Made by a program: the position numbers and the translations under genes. A DNA stretch of 64,000 bases from Hirudo medicinalis (taxonomy: Eukaryota > Annelida > Clitellata > Hirudinida > Hirudinidae), in assembly GCA_011800805.1 (NCBI GenBank), contig MPNW01000015.1, positions 567,350 to 631,349 of the forward strand. Direction: 5' to 3'. How positions within the stretch are numbered: the stretch's first letter is position 1; every line of letters begins with the position of its first letter. Below the pieces are notes generated by a model. The model ran no database searches. It was not told the origin of the DNA and saw only the letters and a list, made by a program, of their open reading frames with translations. Below are positions 49,768-61,220 of the stretch, piece by piece.

Positions 49768-50921
49768 TCAATAATCAATGCAGGTATGAGTCATCACTAT
49801 TTCTTCATTTTTGAGGTATGCTTGCATAGTGGGACTCATGAGCACCTTTAATTCATGTCTCCTGTCATCTGACTGAGCAAAATCGTCTGCTCCCGTTCCG
49901 CATCCTCCTTTAATTGAATCAATGCAAGGATAGCCAGGGTGGGTCATTACTTCACATACAACTGTAGAGATGTCCTTTCTTTTGTAAATATCCATTAACA
50001 ATGTTCTAATTCTATCTTCAGACATATTATAACTCATGGTTGTTAGACCTAGGAATTTGTCTGAAAATCTAAAATAATTTAAATTATAGGATAATATATC
50101 TGTAATAATTTAAGAAGGCTTACTTGAGGTTATTAAATGTGAATATATTCTTGGCTTTGATGCTATAATCTACAATTGCCTTCAGATAAGCCAGGTTCTT
50201 AATATCATCCACCCAGCTGCATTTTCCCAAATGTTCTACAGGTAACCTGGTTTCTTTGATGTTATAATCATTCAACACTTTGCAAAATATGTCTCTCACA
50301 ACTGCACAAACAAAAAATTGAATGTAAAATTTGTTTCTAATAAACTCTAAGAGGTTAGTGTACCAGGAAATACATGGACATGCTGATGACCATCCACATA
50401 ATAAGGAAGTTGCCCATTATTTAACACTTGAAACTTCCTTATCTGTGATTCTAGTTCCAAATAAATCTGAAAATATAGGTCCATGATAACCTATGAAAGA
50501 GTTAGATAAAGAATTAAGCCTACATCATTTTCATCCACTTGTCCTTTCTGAATTGCCTCAAGCAAAAGATATCTGTTGAGGAAGTGTCCGTCCTGTGATA
50601 ACAAACTGGAATGGCATCTAGTCTCGGTAACTGGAACTCCTTCCGTTAAGTTTAGATGGAGACCTTAGTAGACAAACAATGCCAAATTCACATTCGAATA
50701 ACCTGTAAACTGTATCAACCTATGGGAATCTTGAATTTGTTGCTCAATTCACAGGCATGTTTTACTGCCGACCCATTTACAAGCAAAGAGGCTCTAGTGA
50801 CGATTCCATTTTTGTAACAATCTAAAATGCCTCTATTCCTTTCTAAGCAATATCCGAAGTCATCCGCTGTGACTATGAGAACTTTATTGCTTGATATCCT
50901 TGGACTGTCACCAGAACTCAT
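49768..50921 (-). CDS. YDJC: YdjC-type carbohydrate deacetylase
   Basis: Predicted metal-dependent hydrolase that removes acetyl groups from chitooligosaccharide-like sugars. Five exons: 50921-50720, 50663-50524, 50466-50364, 50301-50124, 50068-49768, in phase, 307 residues. N-terminal LIVTADDFGYC supplies the metal-binding Asp pair; GLHLNLTEG and DGHQHVHVFP give the His ligands; VMTHPGY is the C-terminal conserved His motif. All catalytic motifs are intact, so the enzyme should be active. Start chosen at the only in-frame ATG before the ADDFG motif. The window does not show why an animal keeps this enzyme here; chitin or glycan turnover is an inference from the family. Confidence 0.93.
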
Positions 50922-53340
50922 AATTCTGGCGCTTCTGTGATGTTAACTACGCTTTTATGTTATTATTTGATAAGTCGGATGAAAAGTTAACTTCGGCGTA
51001 TATTATCCTATCGATGTCACACTCTCTAATGAACTTTTGAAATGTAAGGGATCGATGTGTACAAGAGACGTTATATTGGGTTTAAAAGGCTAAGAAGCAT
51101 AAAAGATTCATAAAATAGTATCGTTCTTTATTTTGGGAGACGAGAGTTGGGGAGAGTTCTAGTTAGCTAGTTAACAAAAATCGTGACGCATTTACTGACG
51201 TCCCGTATCTCGGAATTGTAAGGAACCGTCATGAAGCCTATCCCCTTTTAATCATTAAATCTTAAGTGCCCTACTAAGACGCCCTTTTAAATTTTCATCC
51301 ACATCGGCTATTTCAAACCTTCACATTCTCACAATAAGATAACTTGAAAGTTAGGTCACAGAGGGTTGCATGTGTCTTATTCACAACTCAGCTTGCAATA
51401 ACACAAGCGTCTCGGAAGGTTAACAAAATGTATTTTTCGACATATATTTGGGGTTAAATAAATGAGCTACAACTATCGAGTCCAAATAATGCGCTTGTAC
51501 CTAGATAGGATCGTGTCGAATTTTGAGTATTTTGTCGATAATATGTTGTAAACCTTTGTTGGTCTATTCAGCTAAATTTATCTTCATTTAAAGATGTTTT
51601 GTTAAAATAAGATCGCCATTTGGAGGAGACAGCTTTCTCTGTTTTAAATTGTGAAAAAACTTTGTCACTAAATCTACATTTGTAGTTTTTATTACTGATC
51701 AGTTTCGGCCTCTAAGGCCATCGTCAGGGTAATAAGAAAATACGAAAATTTAAAGTAACAGTTACAAGAATATTTAAAAGTGAAATTAAAATTTAAAATA
51801 CAAATGCCAAATATTTGATTATAGGAATGAAACTAAAATATAACATAAAAGATAAAATTTTGAAGAGCAATTCTAAAATTGCAACAAAGACAACAGATGT
51901 AGTTACAATGTATCACCATTTTCTTCTGACAAATGAAAATTAGTGGAATTCCACCAGTAAATTTGTCCACAACTATTGATGGTCATCCTACAATTCCTGA
52001 TTCTGTGGCTGTGCAGTCTCTTAAGAATAATGCTTCTGTCAAATCTTTTTTTGATGGTGATGTTAAAGGCACCTCCAACAAAGACAGTGCATTGAGAGAC
52101 AAAACTTGTGTAGTACTTACAAAAACTGGAGTCTCAGATGTTATAGTTGATGGATTTGTTATTAATCTGGATATAACTCAAGGCCTTGCTTCGTTTGCTC
52201 TCCTGAATGACAATCACTGTCAGAAGAAAGCAGTACGTCTTCCCACGTTGTCCACTTACCCTGCTGTGATTACTGAACCGCCATCGCGACTCGGTCTTGT
52301 TCCACTTTTCGCCTTCTTTTCTTGGCTAATCATAACGGCTCTGACTGATGAGCTCGCCTGGGACCATTTTGACAGGCGGTTCCATCCAACTGTATGACGG
52401 TCCGTCTGGGACCTCTCACTTCTTCGAACATCAGCTCGGCTACTGAATCATCGATCTCATTCTGCGCTCGGATTCCAGATCTGAGCAGTGGCTTGTTTGG
52501 TTAATTTGGCAATGGAAACGGAAAAAAAGTCATGATTGTAATATTTTAATATTTTAAAACAAGGGCGGGCCTCGGCGATTTTTTGAGGCCCTTGGGAACT
52601 TGCCTCCCCTATCGCTGACCTCGATGGCCCTGCAACCCTTCCCCCTTCCTTCCAGGTCCATCGACAACTCCGAGTCGCTTTACAGAGCGTAGCTTAGTTC
52701 CATTCTATCCTCCCATGGCAAGGACATGAATCCGATGAGCCCGTGATACCTACATCAAGTCTGGGCGCACTTTCTTGCATTATCTGGTTATAGTGCCTTT
52801 CTCTTTGCAGGTCTGCTGCGACATTCCAATCTCTACTTTGTAAAGCATGTCTGTTCTCAAGGTCTCTTGTTGAATTGTGACGAGCCCTGTCTTACAAAGT
52901 ATATTCTTCTTCTATATTCTTCGATTTCAAGGGCGTTTGCCTGGGACCACAAGACTTGATTGCACCATGTGTAGTGATCCTGTTTAGCATGACGATAGCA
53001 CATGCCGGAGCGTTTGAGCGCTTGAACTTGGCGTCTAGACCTATCCTCCACTTATGAAAATTGATCCGATAAGGGAGTATGTCATAAACCACAAATATTT
53101 TAAAATGAGGTTTGTTGTAGCGAATTCCAGACACCACAATAAAACTGGAATGCCAGTTGAATAGGGGATATCATATATGTCCGATTAAACATAAATAAAC
53201 AAATTATCCTGTCACTTGATACGGCTCCGTTTCGCAATTCTTTGTGATTATCAAGTAAATGTTCAAAGGTTACAATAGGCAATTGAAGTGAATCAATGCG
53301 ACGGAATAACATAAAGCCCAATCCCAGTCGAGTTATTTAG
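50922..53340. other. Repeat-rich interval
   Basis: Contains a hammerhead-like motif (51693-51727), an unassigned 154-codon open frame (51933-52397, plus strand, starting MKISGIPPV), and a segment near 52510-52640 that resembles 14650-14740. The open frame has no splice partners and no homology I can name; it may be part of a mobile element. Confidence 0.4.
51693..51727 (-). ncRNA. Hammerhead-ribozyme-like core
   Basis: On the minus strand the order is CTGACGA, a GGCC/GGCC stem with a 5-base loop, GAAA, a short stem (CT, loop GATC, AG), then T-A as the cleavage-site UH. This is the conserved core of a minimal hammerhead with a very short stem III, the type described in Penelope-like retroelements. 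Stem I is weak: TTAT can pair with ATAA only across a 4-base gap, so activity is doubtful. No reverse transcriptase was found next to it. Confidence 0.5.
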
Positions 53341-53456
53341 ATACCACACACCAAAAAGCACCTGGAAAGCCATTGGAAATTGTCATAGAAACTTTTGTTC
53401 GCTATGTTACTATGCCTGAGGATCTTGTAGTTAAAGTAATAAAAAATGAATCCTTG
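53341..53456 (+). CDS. Candidate exon, unidentified
   Basis: Between an acceptor (TTATTTAG) and a donor (TTG|GTAACA) one frame is open: ...GKPLEIVIETFVRYV...VKVIKNESL. It ends in phase 0, whereas the next candidate exon (54161) needs phase 1, so at least one exon is missing or these belong to different genes. Confidence 0.3.
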
Positions 53457-54160
53457 GTAACAAATTGTAATAATTATAAAATTTTAATTTTAACTATAAT
53501 TTTAATTTTATATATATATATATAAATAATATTTCAAATATTTAAAGGCAAATTATATTGTTATAACCCTGGCACATAATTAAATTAAGCAATTAAATAA
53601 TTAAGGAAAATTGTTTCTCGATTTAAATCATTACTCCTTGACTTTACTCATTGATCTTGCAAAATTTTTGTCAATTACTGACTTATCTATGAACTTTGCT
53701 TTTCCTCGCTCTGTGTTGACTGTCTGTCTCATTTTTGCTGGGGCTGATGGTATTAGTGGCTATTAGCCTTCGACCGGGTAAATAAATAAATCAATTTATA
53801 TCGCTACATTTAATCGTCATATTTATAATCATCTGAAACGCAGCTCTGCATAACTAAATTAAGTTTATAGCATCTCGCAAGATTCCAAAATCTCAATTGC
53901 CATTTTCTACAAATCTTACAGTTCCACACAAATTTGCAACTCGATTATTCAGTTCTGTTCACTGATTACTTGCTCAATAAACTTACTAGAAAACCTCCCA
54001 AGTTTACGGACCCCAGGTTTATTTCAATATATTAAAACATATTTAGTGTCTGTATACAGGGGAGCTTCAAGACTTTTTTCTGTACTTCAGAATGATATGA
54101 TTCAGCCGTTTTTATGGGTTTAAATTATTTTTATGATAATCTAAAGGGTATTATTTTCAG

Positions 54161-54871
54161 CTCAGGATTTGAGTAGTAGCTGTGACATGGTGTCGTTTCA
54201 TCATTGTGTAAATCAATTGTCCGATTATAAAAGAAAATCTGAAGGAGGACTTGTTGTATACTATAACAAGGATCTTGATGATGTTTGCAGGTATGCACAT
54301 ATTTTTATACATACGAATGTATGTATATATATATTATATATATATATGTATAACATACATATAACATACGAATGTATGTATATATATATATTATATATAT
54401 ATATGTATAACATACATATAACATACGAATGTATGTATATATATATTATATATATATATGTATAACATACATATAACATACGAATGTATGTATATATATT
54501 ATATATATATATATGTATAACATACATTCGTATGTATATATATATTGTTGTAACTAATATTGGCGATTAGACATTAATTAGTTTTTTTAATTAAGTTTAT
54601 ATTGACTAAGTTCATTATTGTTAAATTTAGAATCTTCCTAAATTGTTCACGGCAATTTTAACGACGTATAACCAAATCTGATTCTTAATCTCCATGATTT
54701 TTTTTTAGAATTTTCGATGATATAAGCGTCTGTGTATGGCGAGCCACTTCAACCTGTTCCTCAGAGGAGCATTTTGAGATCATCGCAAAACATTGGAGAG
54801 GACTCAATTCGAGTCTAACCTTTCTTTGTCACCGAGGAAAACAAAGTTTGTTTCATTGTCCAATAAATTAA
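54161..54871 (+). CDS. Two candidate exons of an unidentified gene
   Basis: Exon 54161-54290 (acceptor ATTTTCAG, donor CAG|GTATGC) encodes SQDLSSSCDMVSFHH...; exon 54709-54871 (acceptor TTTTTTAG) joins it in phase and continues RIFDDISVCVWRATS... to a TAA. Splice signals are strong and composition is protein-like, about 96 residues. I cannot name a family. The intron between them is almost filled by an AT-rich tandem repeat. No upstream start was found. Confidence 0.45.
54314..54540. repeat. AT-rich tandem repeat of hairpin-forming units
   Basis: About four copies of a roughly 60-base unit made of ACATACGAATGTATGT followed by (TA)n and ATAACATACATA. Each unit is largely self-complementary, so the array can form a row of hairpins or cruciforms. 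It lies inside the candidate intron 54291-54708. Confidence 0.9.
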
Positions 54872-55054
54872 AACACAATAATTGCTTATTTATGTACCAA
54901 TTTATGGCAAAATACAATTGTTCGAAATTTCTTATCAAAAAGGACAAAGTAGAGCGTCGATTACATATAATACTTGAGTACTCAATGATTATAAAATTAG
55001 ATACAAAAAGTAATTAAATAATAAAAGTTTTGAATAACCTTAAGTCTAAAACAA

Positions 55055-55875
55055 GGGTCACCAAATTTTTTTCACAGTGGGCCGGATAACTGAAAGAATA
55101 ACGAGGTCGGGCCATATAATCAATACTTACAAGCCAGAAGGATAGCTCTGAGAAAAGAATTATAACTGAATTTATTATACCTTGTTATATTCATGGATAA
55201 ATGGCATACGATGCACAGAAACAAATTTAACGAACATATTTATTTCAATATTAACATTTCAAAACGTTATCAGGGAACACAACATTAGCAGAAAGGTTTA
55301 GTGAGATTTGTGAAACTGAAGTTTGCCTTCCAAGATATCGTCAAAGTTTGGTATGGAATTGCTGCATCCAATCAAGAGAATTGCTTTCAAATGTTCATTA
55401 GTCAGTTTCGTCTCAAGAATCTCCGATTATAGCTCATATAAAAACAATCGACGCTAACGTTAATAAAAACCTAGAAAAAAATGATACCAATATACATGAA
55501 CAACTATTTAACATATGTAGAGCTGGAATATATGCATTTTAATGTTTTCTTTTATTATTTCTGTTATATATATTGCTATTGCTATTGGCAACGGAAGTGA
55601 CCTATCGTGAGTATCGAAAGTAACTTTCCTTGACAACAACATGTTTACGTTATCTAATGAATCTGCATTAAAAACACAACGTATATTTTGAAATGTTACA
55701 CGCACGAAATTTTGGAACCTACCTACAATAGTCAAGTCCATGAAGATTTAGTGAGCTAATCATGATATTTAAATTTAAATGGTATCAGAACGTCTCGCGC
55801 TCCGTTTAACAAACAAATTTAAGTACCGTCGGCGGGCCTTATAAAATGCCAATGCGGGACGCAGTTTGGTGACCC
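55055..55875. mobile_element. Non-autonomous DNA transposon (hAT-like)
   Basis: Perfect 11-bp terminal inverted repeats, GGGTCACCAAA at the left and TTTGGTGACCC at the right, 821 bp apart. Flanks read TCTAAAA on the left (two to three bases outside) and TCTAAAG on the right, a near-perfect 7-8 bp target duplication, as for hAT elements. Subterminal GGGCCGG/GCGGGCC words also pair. No transposase frame inside. Confidence 0.72.
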
Positions 55876-56389
55876 TCTAAAGTAATTAAAAACCTTAATA
55901 AAAAAATTGTATATGTTATAAAAACATCAAGGTTTCAGAATAAAACATTGAATACCTTTTATTAAAAGAAGGCGATGAAATTTCAATATTGGAAAATCAA
56001 CCGATGTTGAAAAAAAGAAGTAATTTTCAATGATACACTTCGATAGCACAGTCACTCGAGCTAATGAGACGACGATTCATTTCTAGAGAAGAATTTCTGT
56101 CTAGATTAAGATAAAGATTGCCGAAATTTCCATGTAAGCATTCGTGATTTCTCACTTTATTATGTGTCCTTGCTGTCTTTTAAGATTTACGGTAATAAAG
56201 AAGCGTTATAAATGGCATTCAGAGAAAAAAGTTAGAAAATAAGACTTATAATGTCATTAATGGATTTCAAAATATTTGAATGCCATTTATATTTCAAATT
56301 TAATCTTTAATAACGTAAGGTTAAAAGTGTATTCTATAAAATTTTTCTAAATCAATAAGCTCGATCCTGGCTGGCCACTTGTTACATCC

Positions 56390-56462
56390 TTCTTTGTGTA
56401 AAAAAGAATTTGTAAACACGCAGACGATTGTAACACTCACCAATATTAACATGCATTATTTT
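56390..56462 (+). repeat. Fragment of a dispersed repeat (copy 1)
   Basis: GTGTAAAAAAGAATTTGTAAACACGC... through ATGCATTATT matches the segment at about 60808-60870 with scattered differences. Confidence 0.55.
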
Positions 56463-56775
56463 CCTTTGGCCTATAGATAACTTTTGTCAACTTTTGGATA
56501 ATTCATCTCCCAGGAAATTATGAAGTACTCGTCGATTCGGATAATGGACGCTCTACTTCATGTTTTTAATTCAGCAGCTCATACTAAATTCGTAGAAAAT
56601 GTTTAGTCAAAAATTAAAATGACAAACTTATTTTAGAGTACTTATTAGAATACAAATAAACAGTAATTGAATTATGTTCAGTGTTATAATTCTGAAATTA
56701 ACGTGATTTTTTTTAATTTCAGGAAATGATAGTTTAGATAGGCATTAGCCCATTTACTTAAAATTTCATTGATAG

Positions 56776-56893
56776 ATTACTTGAAGCTTCACCAATGTTT
56801 TGTTCAACCACGATTCGAAAAATCAATTAAACATTGCAACAAAACTCTGCACATGAAACGAGAATTTACGCATTCGGAATATGAACATTGCCA
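56776..56893 (+). other. Candidate exon, unidentified
   Basis: After an acceptor-like TTGATAG, one frame is open: YLKLHQCFVQPRFEKSIKHC... to HSEYEHC, where a donor-like CCAGTAAG also coincides with an in-frame stop two codons on. It has the Cys/His-rich look of a protein segment. The phase does not match the next candidate exon at 57064, so linkage is unproven. Confidence 0.25.
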
Positions 56894-57063
56894 GTAAGAA
56901 CTTTTGATAACTTTTTTTAATCTGTATATATGAAGGATCCAAACAAAATTAATTTGAAACAAAGATGATTTAGTTTTTTTTATTAATTATCATAAAAAAT
57001 TTGTTTATTAGAAGTTTCGTTGCAACTTATTGGACAAAATAATTGCCTTAAATATCCAAATAG

Positions 57064-57381
57064 GATGCGAAGATACTTTTTATTTATCGCTCGACCATTT
57101 CTACTGCGCTCATACCCGAGATCACTCCATTTCTTCTAGTGATTCATCCGGACATATCTTCTTACAAGAACTCATCAAAATATATTGAAACACTGGGCAA
57201 ATATCTCTTTCAGCCTTATGACAAATTTAGAGATGATACATTCAAATCACGAAAATGCCCCGCTACACACATCAAGACTGACAAAAACTTTTCTCCAAGA
57301 GAGGAATTTGAAAGTTTTGAAGTGACCAGCTTTTTCCCCAGACTTGAACCCCACTTAAAACGTATGGGGATTGCTTTCTAG
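57064..57381 (+). CDS. Candidate terminal exon, unidentified
   Basis: From an acceptor (CCAAATAG) a 105-codon frame runs DAKILFIYRSTIST... through VIHPDISSYKNSSKYIE, KYLFQPYDKFRD, and ends FPRLEPHLKRMGIAF then TAG. The sequence looks like a genuine C-terminus with no low-complexity bias. No family recognised and no upstream exon fits in phase. Confidence 0.4.
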   Translation, partial: DAKILFIYRSTISTALIPEITPFLLVIHPDISSYKNSSKYIETLGKYLFQPYDKFRDDTFKSRKCPATHIKTDKNFSPREEFESFEVTSFFPRLEPHLKRMGIAF

Positions 57382-57505
57382 AAAAAATATTCTAATGTGA
57401 AGCAATATTCCAGTGTTCAGGAACTGAAAGTTGGTTTGAATAAGACCTGGATGAACAAAGCTTGAAACCTTTCTTGGATTTATTAAAAAATATTTCAGTA
57501 GTTAA

Positions 57506-57563
57506 TTAATATTACGTTATTGACTTTTACATACATATATACAAGTCAATAACGTAATATTAA
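57506..57563. repeat. Perfect 21-bp inverted repeat (hairpin)
   Basis: Arms at 57506-57526 (TTAATATTACGTTATTGACT plus T) and 57543-57563 are exact reverse complements, with a 16-base AT-rich loop. Together with the flanks this could be a snapped-back transposon end. Confidence 0.92.
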
Positions 57564-59173
57564 TATACATAACATATACATAATTTAAAGATTTGATTTA
57601 ATAAATATGAAGATTTATATTTCCTAGTGTTTCTGGATATTCGTAATTTTGGATATTTCCAGATTTCGCAAAAATATTCAACTGATTTTAATAAATTTCA
57701 TAAGTTTATAAATCTATGTGTTTAAGCACATTGTACAAAATAAGTGGTTTGTTCAAATCCAGTACATCAGATGCAGAATCATCAGAATCAATGCAAGTTC
57801 AGCTTGGTCATTTACAAGAGATTGGACAATCAGTTAGCTTTAATGGAACTCTGCTTGATACTTTTGGGCAAATCGTTTTGAAGTTTTTTCAGCTTGTTGG
57901 AATGGCTTGGTTAGGTTCAGAGGCTCAGATGAGCCTCCATCTTCTTAGAAAGAAAGCAAAAACAAGTGTCAGAGAGATGCTCATATGCTTTGGTGGCATC
58001 GTAAGCGATTTTAGCGTTTCACAATGTACTAAGCAGTGCAAGGTCTTATCTTGATGCACAGTGCGCAGAAGAAGCCTTAACTGGTTTGAACCAGTATATC
58101 AGATGCACTCTCGAGACAAACAAACTTATTTACCGATACCAGTACCGATGCCAGATTTATTGACTTTGACAATGACAATTTGAGAGCTTGAGCCTTGATG
58201 TAGTGGCTTGCATACCATTGTGCAAACCATACTTGCGAAGAGATAGCATTATGGAATTAAATGCCATACAGCGAGCCCTGCGAAGAAAAATAATTTAAAA
58301 TAATGCCAGTATACCGAAACTTCTGAGTTGAATCACCCAAAAAGTAAGAAATTAGTTTTAATCAATAGGGAGCCACAACTCCATGTTAGGGGATTTCAAG
58401 CCATTGTGAACCTCAAACCTTTGTAAGAACAATTTCTGGGAGTTCGGGGAAGACAGCATTTTGACACATAATGTCCTGAAACCTGATCGACGTTACCTCA
58501 TTTTGGACCAGTAATGTCATCTAGCTGCGATTTGACAAACATATCAGCATTCAAAATATCTGCTTGTAATGTGTTCAAACAATAATTTTTATTACAAGTT
58601 GCAAAAAAATATATTGTGGGAAATGATTGGTAAAACAATGCAACATTTCTTATTTTCAAACATTCAATTAAGTATGTTCTAAATTTAGATATTAATATAT
58701 CTTAATATTTTGGTTTGGTGGAAGATAAATAAATACAAATTTTTCTATATTTGATCTATATTATTTTCTATAAGACTTTGAAGTTGTCAGTTTTGCCTCC
58801 TTGCACTTTATCTCGTGATTGTCACCTTGAGTCGCTTTTTGATTGTCGCTGTTACTCGACTGTCGAATCCTCGACAAACCAAAGCAATCTAAAAGGCTCT
58901 TTAATCGGCTACAATTTAAATCGGTTACAATTAGATTAAAAAACTTTTTTACTTTTATAATGTGTTTTTGTTTTCGATAAAAAGGTTGTTGTTATCTGCT
59001 GTGAAAATTCACGTTGAATTACATGCAGTAAGGAGAGCTATTTGGCTATCTGCTGTGAAAATTCAAGTGTGGAAAAGATAACTACTGCATCCTAAAATTG
59101 CCTTCAGTACAAATTATACATATTTTAAAAAGTAATTTTGAGGCGTATTTATAATATATAATCGTTATATTAC

Positions 59174-59342
59174 AATTGCTCTGCTCAATTTTAAATTCGC
59201 GATAAACACTAAGTTATAAGATAATAAATATAATTATCAAATACAATTACCACAGTTACAATTACAATTTGAGCTCTGCTCAATTTTAAATGCGCTATAA
59301 ACACTAACTTGTAATATATTAAACATAATTATCAAATACCTA
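59174..59342. repeat. Tandem duplication, about 100-bp unit
   Basis: GCTCTGCTCAATTTTAAATT... at about 59177 recurs as GCTCTGCTCAATTTTAAATG... at about 59273, each followed by ATAAACACTAA and ATAATTATCAAATAC. A shorter duplicated word, ATCTGCTGTGAAAATTCA, sits just upstream (near 58996 and 59050). Confidence 0.75.
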
Positions 59343-60118
59343 TATTTGTTACAAATCTCGTAAGATACAGATTAAGATTACACGCATTTGTATCTCTAAC
59401 GGTTGGCTTTTGATCTAATATTTTCTGAAATTTTCGATTTGTTCAATTTCTCACTCATAATCATCAAAATAGCTTTAACGTTCAAACATGGGGAAAATAA
59501 AATTTTGTTTTAATTTATGTTTAATTTATTAATAGTAATAGTTTTGTAAATTTTCACGGCAGATATCATTTTCGTTATTAAAAAATTTATTTATAGTTTG
59601 AAATAATTTATTTAATACGTATATATTTGTTTAAATTTATAGTATACTGTAATATTTTAAATTATCTATCATACTTGGCAGTCTAGAAAGAGAGTTCATA
59701 AATTGTATCGGATCTTCTACAAACGAGCATTGCGGTCCTGAAGCTGCATTTTTTGAGCGAACCATTGTGAAAAAAATTAAGCAACCATTTTTGGATTTTA
59801 AAGATTGTATGCTCAGTAAGTATAGATGCTCAATATTTTTTGTGTTAAATAAAATTCAATGAAGAGACAAAGGAAATGTTAAAATAAAATAATAATTATA
59901 AAATGAAAATGCTTAACCGTTATATAAACATTTAAATATTATTCCTTTATTTGAAGTTCGCCTTCAGAATGAATCACCGATCAATTTCCATTAATTTCAG
60001 CTACTTGAATTCTTAAGGAGGCGAAATGGAATTATACAGTCAGACGGAAGCCATGATAATTTCGTGACAACTCACTAAATAAAAATTAGATTATGGGGAA
60101 ATTTGATGTGTAACTACC

Positions 60119-60530
60119 GTATTTTCACCATTATAATATGCGGACGAATGTATCACGCATAAATAATATAAAAATGTATATTTTAAAAAATATATATTCA
60201 CTTAAATATATTCTTTATTTGATCATTACGTTTTAATTCCTTAATAAATATTAATAATTTAATACAAAATATAAAAACAATTAAATATGAAAAAAAAAAT
60301 TCATTGGTAAATCATCTTCCAGAATAACCAATCTTCCAGATTGTCTGTGCATCTAGCTTGAGCTTGTCTTAACACAAATGGCTGATAAGTCTTGCACTGC
60401 TGCTTAAAAGTATCAGGATTATTTCAAGAGCAAAGGAAATAAACAACAGAGCACCATTGAGAACTGAGTTCAATATCAGCGAAGCATTCGTCCGCTCCAA
60501 CAGCTGATGGTTATCAGACCTCAGACTGGA
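60119..60530. repeat. Dispersed repeat, copy 2
   Basis: Shares a series of words in order with 60769-61220: CCGTATTTTCAC, ATTCACTTAAATATATTCTTTATTT, TCTGTGC.TCTAGCTTG, CAGGAT.ATTTCAAGAGC.AAGGAAATA, and GAGAACTGA.TTCAATAT.AGCGAAG.ATTCGTCC. Divergence is about 15-25 percent by eye. Confidence 0.75.
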
Positions 60531-60573
60531 AAGGGAGTCATTTTATAGCAGGAATCATGGAGCTGTAGCATTA

Positions 60574-60707
60574 TGATTTTGGCAGGAATTTCACTTGGTG
60601 GACTCACTGATCTAACCTTTCTACAAGGAAAGCAAAACTCAGCAGACTATGTTAAAGTATTTGAAAATAATCTCCTGACTCCTGGCAAAGAGGATGTGTG
60701 GTGCTAG
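60574..60707 (+). pseudogene. Tc1/mariner transposase relic
   Basis: One frame reads ILAGISLGGLTDLTFLQG then NSADYVKVFENNLL before a TAG. This matches the transposase segment that usually reads VMVWAGIS..G.TDL....G..N...Y...VL..LLP. Only this part of the enzyme survives, sitting between copies 2 and 3 of the dispersed repeat. Confidence 0.65.
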
Positions 60708-60768
60708 TTATGTTTTTCCATACTTCCAAACTGACAAGGACCTTTTTCCAAGAGAGAAACATCCCGTA

Positions 60769-61220
60769 TTTTCACGAATATAACATGCAGTTTTTACGAT
60801 TTGTGTAAAAATGAATTTGTAAAACACGCTGACTACAATTACACACATCAATATATGCATTTCAAAGAATAAATATTCACTTAAATATATTCTTTATTTA
60901 ATAATTATGTATTAATTTACTGATGTTAATAAACTATTCAAATATAAAAAACTATTAAATATCATAAAAAAAATCAATTTCGAGATTGGTTGATTATCTG
61001 TGCCTCTAGCTTGTGCTTAAAGTAGTGATTTAAATACCGATTTAAATAATGTGACTTAAATAAGTCGTTAACTTAACAAAGCATAAAAGTCATAAAACTG
61101 ACTCCTGTACTGCTGCAAGAAAGTTTCAGGATCATTTCAAGAGCGAAGGAAATAGGCAAATAGGAAATAGGAGCAGCAGCGAGAACTGAATTCAATATTA
61201 GCGAAGTATTCGTCCACATA
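60769..61220. repeat. Dispersed repeat, copy 3
   Basis: Same direction as copy 2 and about 450 bp long, with an extra 30-60 bases around 61015-61075. The left end is CCCGTATTTTCACGAATATAA. Confidence 0.75.

Noticed and set aside
54169..54527. Tyr/Ile-rich frames on both strands
   Set aside because: Translation of the TA-rich tandem repeat; only the part before the donor at 54290 is kept as an exon.
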